Assembly: GCF_037975245.1 (NCBI RefSeq)
Contig: NC_092576.1
Location: forward strand, 9,565,501-9,629,500
Reading direction: 5' to 3'
From: Apostichopus japonicus
Taxonomy: Eukaryota; Echinodermata; Holothuroidea; Aspidochirotida; Stichopodidae
DNA length: 64,000 nt
In this document: positions 1-10,935 of the stretch, piece by piece
Layout of the letters: every line of letters starts with the position of its first letter
How positions within the stretch are numbered: position 1 is the stretch's first letter
Notes under the pieces: model-generated
Seen by the model: the letters and a program-made list of their open reading frames with translations, nothing else
What the model was told of the DNA's origin: nothing
The model's database searches: none
Translations under genes and position numbers: made by a program

Positions 1-465
1 TATAAAGTAATTCTTCCCGTCCCAATCCCAGACCTGAGGTGGGCTAGAGGTGGGGCTTACGGCACTTGTCTTTGGGGTCGACACCCAGCCAAGCCATCCC
101 CCCTCACTCCACATGTATTTTAAAATACATTAAATCATGATAGTTGTTTGGACCTATTGCTTTAGCGAAGGGCTGTGAATAAATAGGCCTATACTCAGTA
201 AACAACCAAATAACTCTTCTGTCAGGATCCCACACATAACTATCCCCCTCCTTCAGCACGGTCACGGTACTGAAGTTGATTATGTTACTGGTGGATCTTG
301 AATATCCTGCGTGTTACGTTCACTGGCGAGATTGTCCTGTCAGCTTACAGAATCCAAATTTAAATAGTCTTCTGAGCCCTGCGTTTAGTTTAGTTTTTTT
401 TTCTCAAAAAGCTCTTACTTAAAACCCTTGCCAGGGCGTATCCAGGATTTTTTAACCCGGGGGGC
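1..465. other. No gene recognised
   Basis: AT-rich intergenic sequence. I see no exon-like reading frame, RNA gene or complete repeat here. It ends in a GC-rich stretch that leads into a transposon-derived fragment. Confidence 0.5.
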
Positions 466-575
466 GTGAATTACTATCTAAGCGAAGCGCCACCATCGGT
501 CGGCCCGCAGCGTACAAGAAAATTTCTGGTTTGGATACCCCCTAGATCACCGGAAATGGCACTTCTCGGGCTTGA
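466..575. repeat. Fragment of GC-rich hairpin repeat family
   Basis: The core AGCGCCACCATCGGT followed by a GCAGCGTACAAGAAAA-like stretch matches cores at about 1650-1820, 2828-2865, 4055-4095, 5125-5165 and 12480-12515. The short reading frame here is repeat sequence, not a gene. The copy at 2752-3132 shows that the family can be carried by hAT-type elements. Confidence 0.6.
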
Positions 576-1600
576 AAATGACCAACCAGATGTATACTTT
601 TGCCTGAGAACCAAGTATTACCCAATAGTTTTTTCCCCATCCATAACCCTTTTGAAGATTTTCACCAGTCACACATCATGTTCGACCTCATCGCATGTCC
701 TGTGAATCATTGCTTTTGTAGGTTATTCTACGTCGCGGCCCACAATACCCGACATCCCCACTTTTCATTATTTGTTCCGAATTATAAATTCATTTCAAAA
801 CATACCCATAATGTTGCAAAAAATGTCATCTATGGACAACCAATATAGAAAAACCTCCTTCAACCCCTAACAGACCGGTCAAAATAACACCAGTATAGTG
901 GGAAGTATGATTAAGAATTTTGGTCAGGAAATTTTCGAAAATAATTTATTGGTGTACAAATATTAAACCCTCTTATAACGGCTATTATAAAACTTGGTTG
1001 AAGGAAATGAAAAAATAGCAGATATTTCCGAAACCGAACACTACACACATAGGCGTAGGAGGCGTGCGGAGGGGGCTCCTACTAAAAGAAAAATAAATTG
1101 CAATGATGTAGCTAAAGGAAATGAATCTCCTTGATAATTAAAATAAAGTTGTAAGCTTGGCCGACTAATTCGCCATTACTATGGAGGTAAAAACAGACCA
1201 TTACTAATGTAAAAGCATGGAGGTAAAAACAGATGGTAAAACAAAGAATTTGACATAATTTGACCTCCATGCTTTTACTACATCTACATAAGACATTTCG
1301 TTGTTTACATTAGCATCCCGCGGTATACTGCGCAATTTCCACGGACCGTACGGTACACGATGGCATGCGATGTAATAACCGATGCTTGCTTATATGATAT
1401 TGACTTTAACATGTTGAACGCGCGCGGAGCGCGCGAAAACTTTTGGTTATTTTTTTCGGGAAAGTCGTTATAGCCCCCAAATCAAATTGGGTTCCTATAA
1501 CTACACACATCGACAGTTTTGAGGCTGTTCATCCTGGAACCGCCATTTTCATGCTCACTGATATGATGTCATATCTGCTGTTTGCTTTACAAATTCGAAC
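576..1600. other. No gene; one inverted repeat
   Basis: No coding exon is recognisable. The only structure I can support is an inverted pair with 16-bp perfect arms, GTAAAAGCATGGAGGT at 1209-1224 and its complement at 1263-1278. The arms could form a hairpin with a 38-nt loop, or mark a small decayed DNA element. Confidence 0.5.
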
Positions 1601-1920
1601 AGGCGCGTAGCGAATAATTTGCCAAGGGAGGTGTGAAGCGCGAAGGCAAACTATCTAAGCGTAGCGCCACCACGGGTTGGCGCGAAGCGTACAATAAAAT
1701 TTTGGCCGAAACTGCCTCCCAGATCGCTGGAAATGGCACTTCACAGGACCATGGGTTGGCGCGAAGCGTACAAGAACATTTTGGCCGAAAATGCCTCCCA
1801 GATCGCTGGAAATGACCTTTCCGCTGCCTTTGAGTTGCATCGAAGCATTTTCTATTTTGAAATTACTAGCGATATCATAATAAAAAAATAAACTCGGGGG
1901 GGGGGGGGCGTTCGTCCCCT
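1601..1920 (+). repeat. Two partial copies of the GC-rich hairpin family
   Basis: Two successive cores (about 1660-1735 and 1752-1825) share GGTTGGCGCGAAGCGTACAA, then a TGCCTCCCAGATCGCTGGAA-like segment. The stretch begins with GGCGCGTAGCGA and ends in a poly-G run near 1898-1909. Overlapping reading frames on both strands come from the repeat. Confidence 0.6.
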
Positions 1921-2222
1921 TCCCGAAATGCGTCATGTTCCCCGACGACTCGGTCGAGTTCGAGACCAGCCACAGTTGGTTTCATAGCACAAATGTTTAA
2001 GGCGTCCATACGCACACACGCGTTATGATAGGCCATATATAGTATATATATATATAGATACATTAGTGAGAGAGGAAAAATGGAAACGTCAAAAATGGAG
2101 TTGTCGGTGTAAGGGGTAGGGTGAGGCGCACGCCCCTTCCGAAATCCTCGATCCGTCACTGGCTACCCTGTGTATATAATAGGGATCAGCGCTGTAATTA
2201 TGTCACTGTTCCCCTTTCTCTT

Positions 2223-2395
2223 CCCTTGGCGTTTTTTTTTTCATTTACTCCCTCCTTTTCTCCTTTTTCTCCTTTTTCTCCTTTTTCTCCCTTTCTTCTT
2301 TTTCTTTTCCCTTCCTTCCCCTCCTCCTCCTCTTTTCCCCCTCTCTTTTCCCTTTTTTCTCTCCTCTTTTTCTCTCCTCTTTTTCTGACCCGGGT
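2223..2395. repeat. Polypyrimidine tract (CCTTTTTCTC-like)
   Basis: About 170 bp is almost purely C and T on the plus strand, with runs of CCTTTTTCT. It opens several reading frames rich in Phe, Ser and Pro, or Lys, Glu and Arg on the other strand. These are simple-sequence artefacts. Confidence 0.85.
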
Positions 2396-2751
2396 GGCGC
2401 GCGCCCCCAACGCCCCCCCCCCTGGATACGCGCCTGCTTGCTTAAGATCAATCGGAATCTTCAATATTTTTAATAAGTGGCCGATACCAGTAATGTGACA
2501 ACTGCGTCTATGAATGCCACACGTTGTACTACGAGCATTTTGGTATCAATAACAGTATGTAGAGTACAGAAGGTCGTATACAATAGTTAATTAAAACAGA
2601 GTAAACACTTTCATAGCCAAACGAAACAGCATATTTGGACAATGAGGCTCTTAATTAAGTATTCTGTGTAAGACTTCAGACTTATCTTATTGCTGAAAGA
2701 CATGTCAAATTCAAATGGACCCCAGAACAAAGGTAAGTTTAGGCTTTGCGG

Positions 2752-3132
2752 CAGTGGCGGAGCTAGGGGTATTGGTCTGGGGGGGGGGGTCGAGAATGGT
2801 CTGTAGGGGCGCTTTCGACACTGTCTAAGCGGAGCGCCACCACAGGTTGGCGCGCAGCGTACAGAATTTTTTTGAGTAAACTTACTCCCTACATCGCCGA
2901 TAATTACCCTTTCCAGGCCTTGCTAATTTGCAGATAAACGAAGAATAAATAGGTGTCATCGCCAACAAAATGTGACAAAATGACAATAGGTAGATGAGAA
3001 CGCAATAAAAAAGTCAATAATCGCGAATAAGTAAAAATTTGTAAAAAGGCTGAAAAGGGCGCCAGCAGTCCATTTGAGTCCGTCAGGGGGGGGGGAATCC
3101 GCCCCCCTGACTGTATGGACGCTCCGCCACTG
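2752..3132. mobile_element. Non-autonomous hAT-type element, 381 bp
   Basis: The element has perfect 12-bp terminal inverted repeats, CAGTGGCGGAGC at the left and its complement at the right. It is flanked by a perfect 8-bp duplication CTTTGCGG (2744-2751 and 3133-3140). An 8-bp duplication is the hallmark of hAT transposons. The interior carries poly-G runs and the GC-rich hairpin core, with no transposase. It is a MITE that needs a transposase from elsewhere. Confidence 0.85.
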
Positions 3133-3152
3133 CTTTGCGGTAACGACGATAC

Positions 3153-3302
3153 GTTGACCAAAGGACCATATTTGAATATCTAGCATATTTGGGGCCAATA
3201 CAGCATACCTTTAAACACATATAGAGTACTCTATATGTGTTTAAAGGTATGCTGTATTGGCCCCAAATATGCTAGATATTCAAATATGGTCATTTGGTCA
3301 AC
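3153..3302. repeat. 150-bp near-perfect palindrome, no spacer
   Basis: Two 75-bp arms meet at GAGT|ACTC (3227/3228) with one mismatch and no loop. The right arm continues into a dispersed repeat (3228-3490) that recurs at about 7030-7265. The palindrome is therefore a truncated copy joined head to head to a longer one. Long perfect palindromes are unstable, so this one is either young or an assembly fold-back. Confidence 0.9.
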
Positions 3303-3490
3303 TTCTTAGACTGTTTTTATTACAACCTTTGAGCAAAATTTCCTCACTGGGACATTCAGTCATCTTGTGTGTTCCTTAAAAAATGTCTGAGAACAATTTG
3401 TAGAGAAAAGATCTCCAGGAAATTACTTTCTAAAAACTTCTAGCAATTATTGAGTGCTATAATTTGGGGCCTATGCTGACTACCTTTTAA
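3228..3490 (+). repeat. Dispersed repeat B, copy 1
   Basis: It shares several diverged blocks, in the same order, with 7030-7265: a segment with CAAATATG and ATATGGTCA, then CCTCACTGGGACATTC, then AATGTCTGAGAA. I do not recognise the family, and no coding potential is visible. Confidence 0.7.
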
Positions 3491-3890
3491 GTAGCCTAAC
3501 AATTTTATACACTAGTTTAGAGACAGTAAAGCATATCAAATTTATAATAACACATGACTCATTTTAGTGTCAAAATCAGTGACGCTATTCGAAAGTTAAA
3601 AACAATTCGAACCAAAAGGACGGTCTCGGACAAAATTTCGCAGTTCTTTGATTTCAATTTTGGTTGATCGATTTGAATTAGGGTCGGCATTTCGTTTTAA
3701 TTTTAATTTAGTTCTTATCCTGCAAAATAATATATTACATTATGTAAAACAAAACTCGAAAATCATAAAGTTAGAAACTCTAAAATACACACACACACAC
3801 ACACAAAAACGACGTTTAACGAACAACGCAAACCTTAATCTGTGAACTTGAAATATTTGTTGTCATCATGTGACAAAACAGAGACTCTAG

Positions 3891-4177
3891 GCGCGTAGCC
3901 AATGGGGGGGGGGGCGAAGGGGGCGACCGCCCCTCTTGAGCATATTTTTTGTTGTATGTTTTTATGATGTCGCTAGTAATTTCAAGCTTAGATGCAACTT
4001 ACAAGGCCTGGGAAGTGCAATTTCCAGCGATCTGGGAGGCATTTTCAGCCTATTGTACGCGTAGCGCCAACGTATGGTGGCGCTACGCTTACTATAGTTT
4101 TAAATGCAGAATCTACGGCTCTGATAGTTTGCCTACAGGTTCGCCCCTCCCTTGGCAAATTTCTGGCTATGCGCCTG
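3891..4177. mobile_element. Probable non-autonomous DNA element (GGCGCGTAGCC ends)
   Basis: The left end AGGCGCGTAGCCAA and right end TTCTGGCTATGCGCCT form imperfect inverted repeats. Between them lie a poly-G run and the GC-rich hairpin core in reverse orientation (about 4055-4095, CGTAGCGCCAACGTATGG). I found no clean target duplication, so the boundaries and superfamily are uncertain. Confidence 0.5.
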
Positions 4178-4310
4178 CAGGGACTTCTGTAAAGTTTTCA
4201 GTTATGGTGAAATGTAGGCCACATATGTAATGATCATGAACATGTTTTTCTTTAACTTTTTAGCATTCATGAACAGTAGTTATGGCAACAGGTATCCGGA
4301 GGACTGACCA

Positions 4311-4660
4311 AAAACGTTATTCCCGGTCCAAACCGTTAATTACTACCCGGTAAGCAAATTCGTAAAAAAAAACTAACTTTCTTCTCCATTTCCAGTTACA
4401 TTTTTATTCGGGGGTAATCGTGGGTATTCTTCCGTAATTTCATCAGGCTAATGTGCAAACGTTTTTAAAACGTTATTAAAACGTTTCGTCTTTTGTTTTG
4501 ATAACGTTATTTGTGGTGTAATAAATATGTCACGAAAACGGGCTATTATTTCAAAACATTTTTTCGTTAAAACGTTTATGCCGACGTTTCTATAACACCA
4601 CATTTAACGTTATAAAAAACATATTTTAGAGGCTCTTTTAAAAATGTTATGGTAACGTTT
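4311..4660. repeat. AACGTT-rich segment
   Basis: The palindromic hexamer AACGTT occurs about eight times in 350 bp, mostly within A/T runs such as AAAACGTTA and TAACGTTAT. No exon is visible. It could be part of an old transposon or a composition artefact. Confidence 0.55.
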
Positions 4661-4930
4661 TGTGTTTGCTGGCATGGATCGGTTATTACATCGCAGGCCA
4701 ATAACATACAACTTGCCGCGTAAGTTGGGGAAGTCGTTACAATGATAATAATAATATCATTTTAACCATTGAAAAACACAATGCAAATTATATTTCTTTC
4801 AGTAGGTGCCCAAAATATTCTCAGCATATTTCCCGAATTTTCACGAAAATATTTGGTTGCATACTCTTACTTAAGTTAATTTCTGAAGCTGTAAAATGAG
4901 CCTACTGACGCATGACCATTGGAGCTAGTC

Positions 4931-5594
4931 CAAGGGCGGCGGAACCGGGGGGGGGGCACAGGGGGCACGTGCCCCGCCCCACTTTTCCTCAGGTTAAAAA
5001 TGTGCCCTTTTTCTACATAAAAATTGAGGTGTCTCAAGTTAGCAAGAGGCCAGGGAACCAGAATGAACAATCGGGAAGGGCCGTTTCCGGCCATCTGAGG
5101 GGTTTGTAAAACCAAAAAGTTTTCTAGTACGCTCCGCGCCAACCGATGGTGGCGCTCCGCTCAGATAGTCGTGCATACAACTTTGCAAATCCTGGCTACA
5201 CCCCTGACTTTTAATGAATTTCTGTGGGTCAAACTCAAAGCTATTTCGAATGGGAAAAAAATCGATATGATATTAACAAGAAATAAACTCTAATTTGGAA
5301 GATTCGTACATTAGCAACTAGCATGGTTTCACCTCATTTTGTCTCAAAAGAAAACTTGTTCCTTGATTCCCAATTTGCACATTGTATATTGCAGTGCTAG
5401 TATGCATATTTTCCTTGAGGGAGGGGGGGGGGGGTGGGCGTTGATGTAGTGATTTGTATACGCAAATAAGGTAATACAATAAGAGTTATAAAGGGTACTA
5501 AATGTAAGGCTGCATCAGTCCAATCGAATTTCTGCAAAGTGCCCTTTGATATCGGTGCCCCCCCCCCAGATTAAAAGTGCTTCCGCCGCCCTTG
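4931..5594. mobile_element. Non-autonomous hAT-type element, 664 bp
   Basis: The ends CAAGGGCGGCGGAA and TTCCGCCGCCCTTG are inverted repeats. The flanking 8-bp duplication AGCTAGTC (4923-4930 and 5595-5602) is perfect. Poly-G lies just inside the left end and poly-C just inside the right end. The interior includes a GC-rich hairpin core at 5125-5165 and no transposase reading frame. Confidence 0.85.
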
Positions 5595-5813
5595 AGCTAG
5601 TCCCCCCCCCCCGCCCCATCCCAGGCGTTACTTGTACCTTGTAATTGAACTATGGTGACCCTATGGTTCATACATGTTGCACAGTCTATGTCTATAACAA
5701 TCACTAGCCTGAGTTTGTTATAAGTTCATATTTTTCTCATCAAGGTCCGTTGCTAGGATACGCTGGTAAGTTAGAACAAGGTTTCTTCATGCTTCCTAAC
5801 AATCCTGTGCGGG

Positions 5814-6010
5814 TGTGACAGGGAATAGTGTCCGGGCGTCTCACGGACACTATTCCACGGGAATTGTGTCCGTAGGACAACTTTCTCGGGGGGAATTGTG
5901 TCCGGCGGACAGTATTATCTGTCCAGACGGACACTATTAACTAGGAAAAAACGTCCGTGTGTGGTGATTTTCTGTCCGCGCGGACAGGATGAGAGAATAG
6001 CACGGATAAA
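5814..6010 (+). repeat. Left terminal region of the Ginger-type element, hairpin-rich
   Basis: It is dense in GTGTCCG and CGGACAC words. GGAATAGTGTCCG (5822-5834) pairs perfectly with 5844-5856 across a 9-nt loop. Shorter palindromes follow, including CTGTCCGCGCGGACAG near 5970. Repeated subterminal motifs often serve as transposase binding sites in DNA transposons; that role is inferred here. Confidence 0.65.
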
Positions 6011-6380
6011 TGTGTCCTACAAGCTCTTCTGTATGGAAACGTAGTGCAAAAACATCAGGACAGCAAGGCTTCTTTGGAATATGCCTTTTCATCTTAATTG
6101 CATTTCTTAATGGCAGGATTTATTGAGGAACTTTAGACCAATTTCGCTACATGATGAACGGCTGAAATATATGGTCATTAATGATTTCTTGCATGATACT
6201 ATTTGGACAGACACAAATGAATGGAAATATCAATTTAATTTAAAATTTATTGCAAATTTAATTCTCCTTCATGTTCTCTGCTGCATAAGATAAATACATT
6301 TCTAAAAAATGACAAAAGTGCTGCAAGACTCGTGCAACATCCTACGTCTATTGTGACATAGAACAACTGTATCTGTTTCT

Positions 6381-6626
6381 TTATTTTAGTACAAGCTGTT
6401 TCAAATACTTTGTTTTATAAAAATCATCCAATTTCCCTTCTACTTTTAATACTAATGCTTGACAACCATTGACAATAACAGATAGCCTCACATCTAGTAA
6501 CTTTTGAAATCTTGGGGATCTCAAGACAAAATGACATTCACATGGGAAAAAAAGGTTACATAAATCAAAGTAAACCATGCTTTGGCGTCCACAGTTGTAG
6601 CCTAGCAGTATTTGTTGGTCAGGCAA
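6381..6626 (-). pseudogene. Possible non-LTR retrotransposon C-terminal fragment
   Basis: A minus-strand frame contains ECHFVLRSPRFQKLLD-like text near its middle. This resembles the E-x-HF-x-L-x-CP-x-F-x-x-LR segment near the C-terminus of many LINE reverse transcriptases. The normal Cys is Ser here and no other domain is present. If genuine, it is a short decayed piece inside the Ginger-type element. A chance match cannot be excluded. Confidence 0.35.
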
Positions 6627-7029
6627 TCAATTAAAGGTAGACTATTGTTAATCCAATTATCGACGGGCTGTGAATGTCAACTATGGTGAAAATACTTGGG
6701 AATTCCTTTTCATGTGATATATTTTAAGATTGGGCAATGCCTAGCTGGTTGGAAATGGTACTTGGGAAGCAATATAAAATCATATGGTATAGGAGCAGAG
6801 GGTTTGTGTAGGGTGTTTTCGTGTGTTCATGACATGTCAACCATCGAATCATGATATATTGCCTGCACAGTTAGGCAGTGCATTATTCATTAGAAGGTAT
6901 TTCCAAACGAATATCTCACCATGCACAACTGGTATTGATAAACACCAAAAACGTTTGTTGCTACGATGTATTGTTAATGGGCATAAAGGCCTCTAAGCTA
7001 TATCAATTATTTTCAACAAAAATCAGCTG

Positions 7030-7265
7030 AAAGTTATGTTGCATTGGCTTCAAATATGCCAGATACTAAAATATGGTCACCTATGGTCAAAATTATTCAA
7101 CTGTTTTTGTACCACCTGTAGGAAATTTACCTCACTGGGACATTCTGTCCTTTTGCATGTTCTTTTAAAATGTCTGAGAAAAATTTGGAGATTATATAGA
7201 CCTCAAGGAAAGTACTTCTTGATGTCACAATACAACTTTGTGGCCTATACAGACTACCTTCAAAT
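7030..7265 (+). repeat. Dispersed repeat B, copy 2
   Basis: This is a diverged copy of 3228-3490, with blocks CTCACTGGGACATTC and AATGTCTGAGAA in the same order. It lies inside the Ginger-type element, so the family was active after that element inserted, or the element carried it. Confidence 0.65.
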
Positions 7266-7654
7266 GACATGCTGCTGGTCACACTAAGTATCAGGCTTAA
7301 CATAAATACTGGGAAAGGAGGCTGTGTGAGAACCAGTTCTACTACACTCAGATTGTTTAGTGTTAGTCAAAGTATCTCAATGACTATTGTTCAAATGTTG
7401 GAAAAGAAAAAAAATCAATTAGGGCTAATTTGGAAATGCAAGCTGAAGCCAGTAAAATCATATTTGTACACAATTCACACAACTTGGTATCTGTTAACAT
7501 TTCTCTTGCTTTTGTCTACATATTTGGCCCACCTTTTCCTTTGACATTAAATAAATATTCTTTGCACTAAAAGTTTGGTCTTGACACAGTCAACAGTATA
7601 ATCACCTGAATCCTTTACTGGGGAGCATCCAAGGCCAGTCAACACTGAAAATAA

Positions 7655-7738
7655 AAATACACATACATACACATACATACATATACATATATACACACAT
7701 ATACACACACACATACATATACACACATATATACAAAA
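7655..7738. repeat. ACAT/ACACAT microsatellite
   Basis: An imperfect run of ACATACAT, ATATAC and ACACAC lies about 85 bp downstream of the LINE stop codon on the minus strand. It may be the remnant tail of that LINE insertion. Confidence 0.8.
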
Positions 7739-7822
7739 CGTACAAGTGCAGCTGTCTACAATAAATTATCCAGATTACCATTTTGTAAATAAAATAGCAG
7801 CACAATAAATAAAACTGTAATA

Positions 7823-8378
7823 CTATCTATACACATTAATTCTGAATTTTGGTGTTATTGCTTTGTGTCTCAGATTATACCTAGTAGTTTCTCGAAGTAG
7901 AGAGTTAAGTTCGGTATGCAAAGAATGTCTGTCATTTCTCTGTATGCAATTTACACTTCTAATGAACTCATTTTTAGCAGCATTGTTTACAGTACTCATA
8001 AGAAAGTTAAAATCTATATTAAAAATTCTAGAACAATACTTTAAAAAAAAAAAAAATTCTCTTATTATCTTTAATTAGTAAAAAGTGATACCAAGCAGAA
8101 ACAGCATATATTAGGTGTGGTAAGATATTGGCAGTAAAAACTCTTTTGCTTACATCAACATGAAAATATGGAACTATATACGATAGAGTTGAGACTATGA
8201 AGTACACCCGTTTAAGTATTCTGCTTATATGACCAGTGAAACTTAGTTTGTCATCAATACAAACACCTAGATATACTGTATGATGAGTGCGTTCTACTTC
8301 TGCATCTTTAATTGAGATTTTAGTTAACTTACATGATAAAAGACCTTTTCTACGAAAACGCTTATTCAGTTGCAACAA
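7823..8378 (-). pseudogene. LINE (non-LTR) reverse transcriptase, 3' remnant
   Basis: The minus strand encodes a TVYLGVCIDDKLSFTGHI segment followed by LPHLIYAVSAWYHF. Both are typical of the thumb and post-RT region of LINE reverse transcriptases. A poly-T tract at the minus-strand position matching 8041-8055 breaks the frame. The text resumes in another frame with TRYNLRHKAITPKFRI and ends at a stop at 7823-7825. Catalytic RT motifs and the endonuclease are absent, so this is a 5'-truncated, inactive insertion. The clade is not assignable from this piece. Confidence 0.8.
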
Positions 8379-9973
8379 CTACATAATGCATCACAGATAA
8401 AGAAACTATATCCCAGTTGTTACTTGCCTTGATATACTTGAATGGCATATGAGGACAGCTGTCAAGTAGCATGTATGCATAAACCAGACTGTGGTTTCTA
8501 TGATCCAACATGAGTATCCTTTCATATGAATGGGACATACTGACACACTTGATCTTTAGTAATACAGCAAGAAGTGACAAACAGTATATTCACAATGACA
8601 GATGCTGACACAAATGACCACTGATAGCCTGCTTGTACTCACTCAATGTGATACATACTACAGTAAATATGAGATTTCTTCCAGCTTCCTCATCTTGAGA
8701 TATCAAGTTTTAAAGGTTTACAAAATTTGACCACTGTTAATCTCCACAATAACAAAGGCCTCTTTTAGCCATGTGGTATACTTACAGACTAAATATGATA
8801 TCTGTTCAGCTTCCTTTCTTGAACTTATAATTTTTACAAGGTTTTCACAACTTGAACCCTGTTTACCCTTTGACATCCACCTCAAAAATATAGGATATAA
8901 TCAATATGATTCACATACATGCCAAATCTTACATTTTCCAAGCTTCCCTTCTAGAGATAGCGTGTTTGAAGCCAGGTGTCATACCGCACACACAAGTATT
9001 AACGCATAGGTTTATTAAATCAGCAAACAAATTAAGCATTGATATTGAGATGACGCAATATGACAAATCATTTTTTTCTAACCCATACCGTCACGACTCT
9101 AAGTTTATGCTTAGAACTAACAATGAATGTATGCTATATCAAGTGAGCTGGCTTCCCTCATCTTGGAAAGATAATTGTTCTGCTTGTTTTAGCCAGTTTT
9201 CTGTTAATTAGTACCTATTCGTGTGACCAAAGCAAAGCATAGCAGAACAGAATTTAAAAAATTAGATGGTGAATGTAAAAATTCCATTTACCTGAAGAAA
9301 GACGAACTAACTGCCATTTACTGTCCTGGATGTGACACATCAGTATATAGATTACAACTACCAATAGAACAACTTAATTTCTACGTGTGGTAAAATATAT
9401 GCTTGTTATGTGAGACTTTTGTTAGAATTTTGTCACCTTAGAGTCCTTTGAACTTCACAATCAACAAAAACAATCCCAGGATTTACTTATACCATCATTC
9501 TGACTGGAGTTCTCTGGGAACATTGCTCTTGATTCAACCTTACAATGCCATTACTAAATGCATTATAAGATAATAGGAATACTAATTCTATTCAGTATAC
9601 TAATTGTGTGCACATTTTCCTCCTTGCCAGGGGGAGAAAAACAGACCCTTTGATATACATGGAGGGGGAGGAAGTGTGTGTGTGAGGGGGGGGGGGGGGG
9701 TTATGAATTGAATTGAAACCAATCTAGTGTGGTTTGAACAGAGGGAATGTGTGAATTAAATATTGCTTAATATAAGGACACTTATTGCCGGTTCCAAAAA
9801 GTGCTATCTGACGGCATTTATGCTTTGTTTTTCTTGTTGCTTGCTGTTTTTAATCTATCTTGCACATATAAACATACTTAAACTTTAGGGGTTTTTTTTT
9901 TTCTGGAATTGTCTATCAGTGGGGGTGGGGGGACAAACAATAACGATATGCATGAAAGAAAGAAACCTTTTAA
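8379..9973. other. No gene; interior of the Ginger-type element
   Basis: No exon is recognisable. A poly-G run lies near 9688-9700 (GTGTGTGAGGGG context). The stretch 8640-9010 contains text similar to dispersed sequence at 12600-13020. It would lie downstream of the transposase stop. Confidence 0.5.
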
Positions 9974-10494
9974 TCATAAATTATCAAGTTCTTGTCTTAA
10001 CCACTGGTTGTTATACTCAAACACCTGATTATCTCCAACCTCATCATATTCAGCTTGGATAGCCTCCCTTCCTATCCTGGTGAAATGCTCTGACCCTTGG
10101 CACCAACCTATACCTATACATAAAAGTTTAAAATTATTGACTGAATAGAGAAGTTAATAAGTAACCACATTCAAGCTAAAAAAATGCATGTTTACACCAC
10201 ATATCATATTGAAAAGATAATTGTGCATCAGGATCATTACTTTGGTAAGCTTTTGCGCAGTTGACTACAGGCTGCCTCAGCTTCTGTTTCGGTGCAACAT
10301 GTGACAAGGTGGTAGAGATGGTCCACAGCATGAGAGACAAGAACGTCATTGAGGTAATTCAGCCTGCAGAAAAAGACGCATGAATAGTAAGCATTGCTTC
10401 AAAGTTACAGAAATTAAGTAGAAAGTAAATATTACTGTGAAAACATGATTTCAGCAATCATTACGAATGGGTACTTCAAATTAATGTATGTTGC

Positions 10495-10935
10495 AGCATT
10501 CGGTAATAACAAGGTGAAGCATTCAGACTAGCAATATTGTTTATTGCCACAAATGCAGATCTGATCCTCCATGAGCATGCGAGCATTCAGACTGTAGCAA
10601 ATTGATCCCCCAATTGTGGGTCTGATCCACCGTGAGCATGTATGGAGTATATTCAGACTAGCATGTTGTTCGCCCTTGTGGGTCTGATCCTCCTTAACCA
10701 TGCAATAATTTATACTATAGGACGTTGATCACCCAAATTGTAGGGTCTGATCATCCTTGAGCATGCGAGAATGCAAACTATAGCAAGTTGATCACCTCAT
10801 TTGTGGGGTCTGCTTGATCCTCCTTAAGCATGCGATTATTCAGAGTATAGCAACTTGAATCCCCAAGTGTGGGATCTGATCCTCCTTGAGCATGCGAGCA
10901 TTCAGATATACAGTATGGCAAGTTGATAGCCTATT
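10495..10935. repeat. Degenerate minisatellite, about 60-66 bp unit, about 7 copies
   Basis: GAGCATGCGAG, GCATTCAGACT and GATCTGATCCTCC recur in order at roughly 60-66 bp spacing. The array lies in an intron of the transposase pseudogene. Confidence 0.8.

Noticed and set aside
2121-2498. 125-codon plus frame and minus Lys/Glu-rich frames
   Set aside because: They read a simple polypyrimidine tract.
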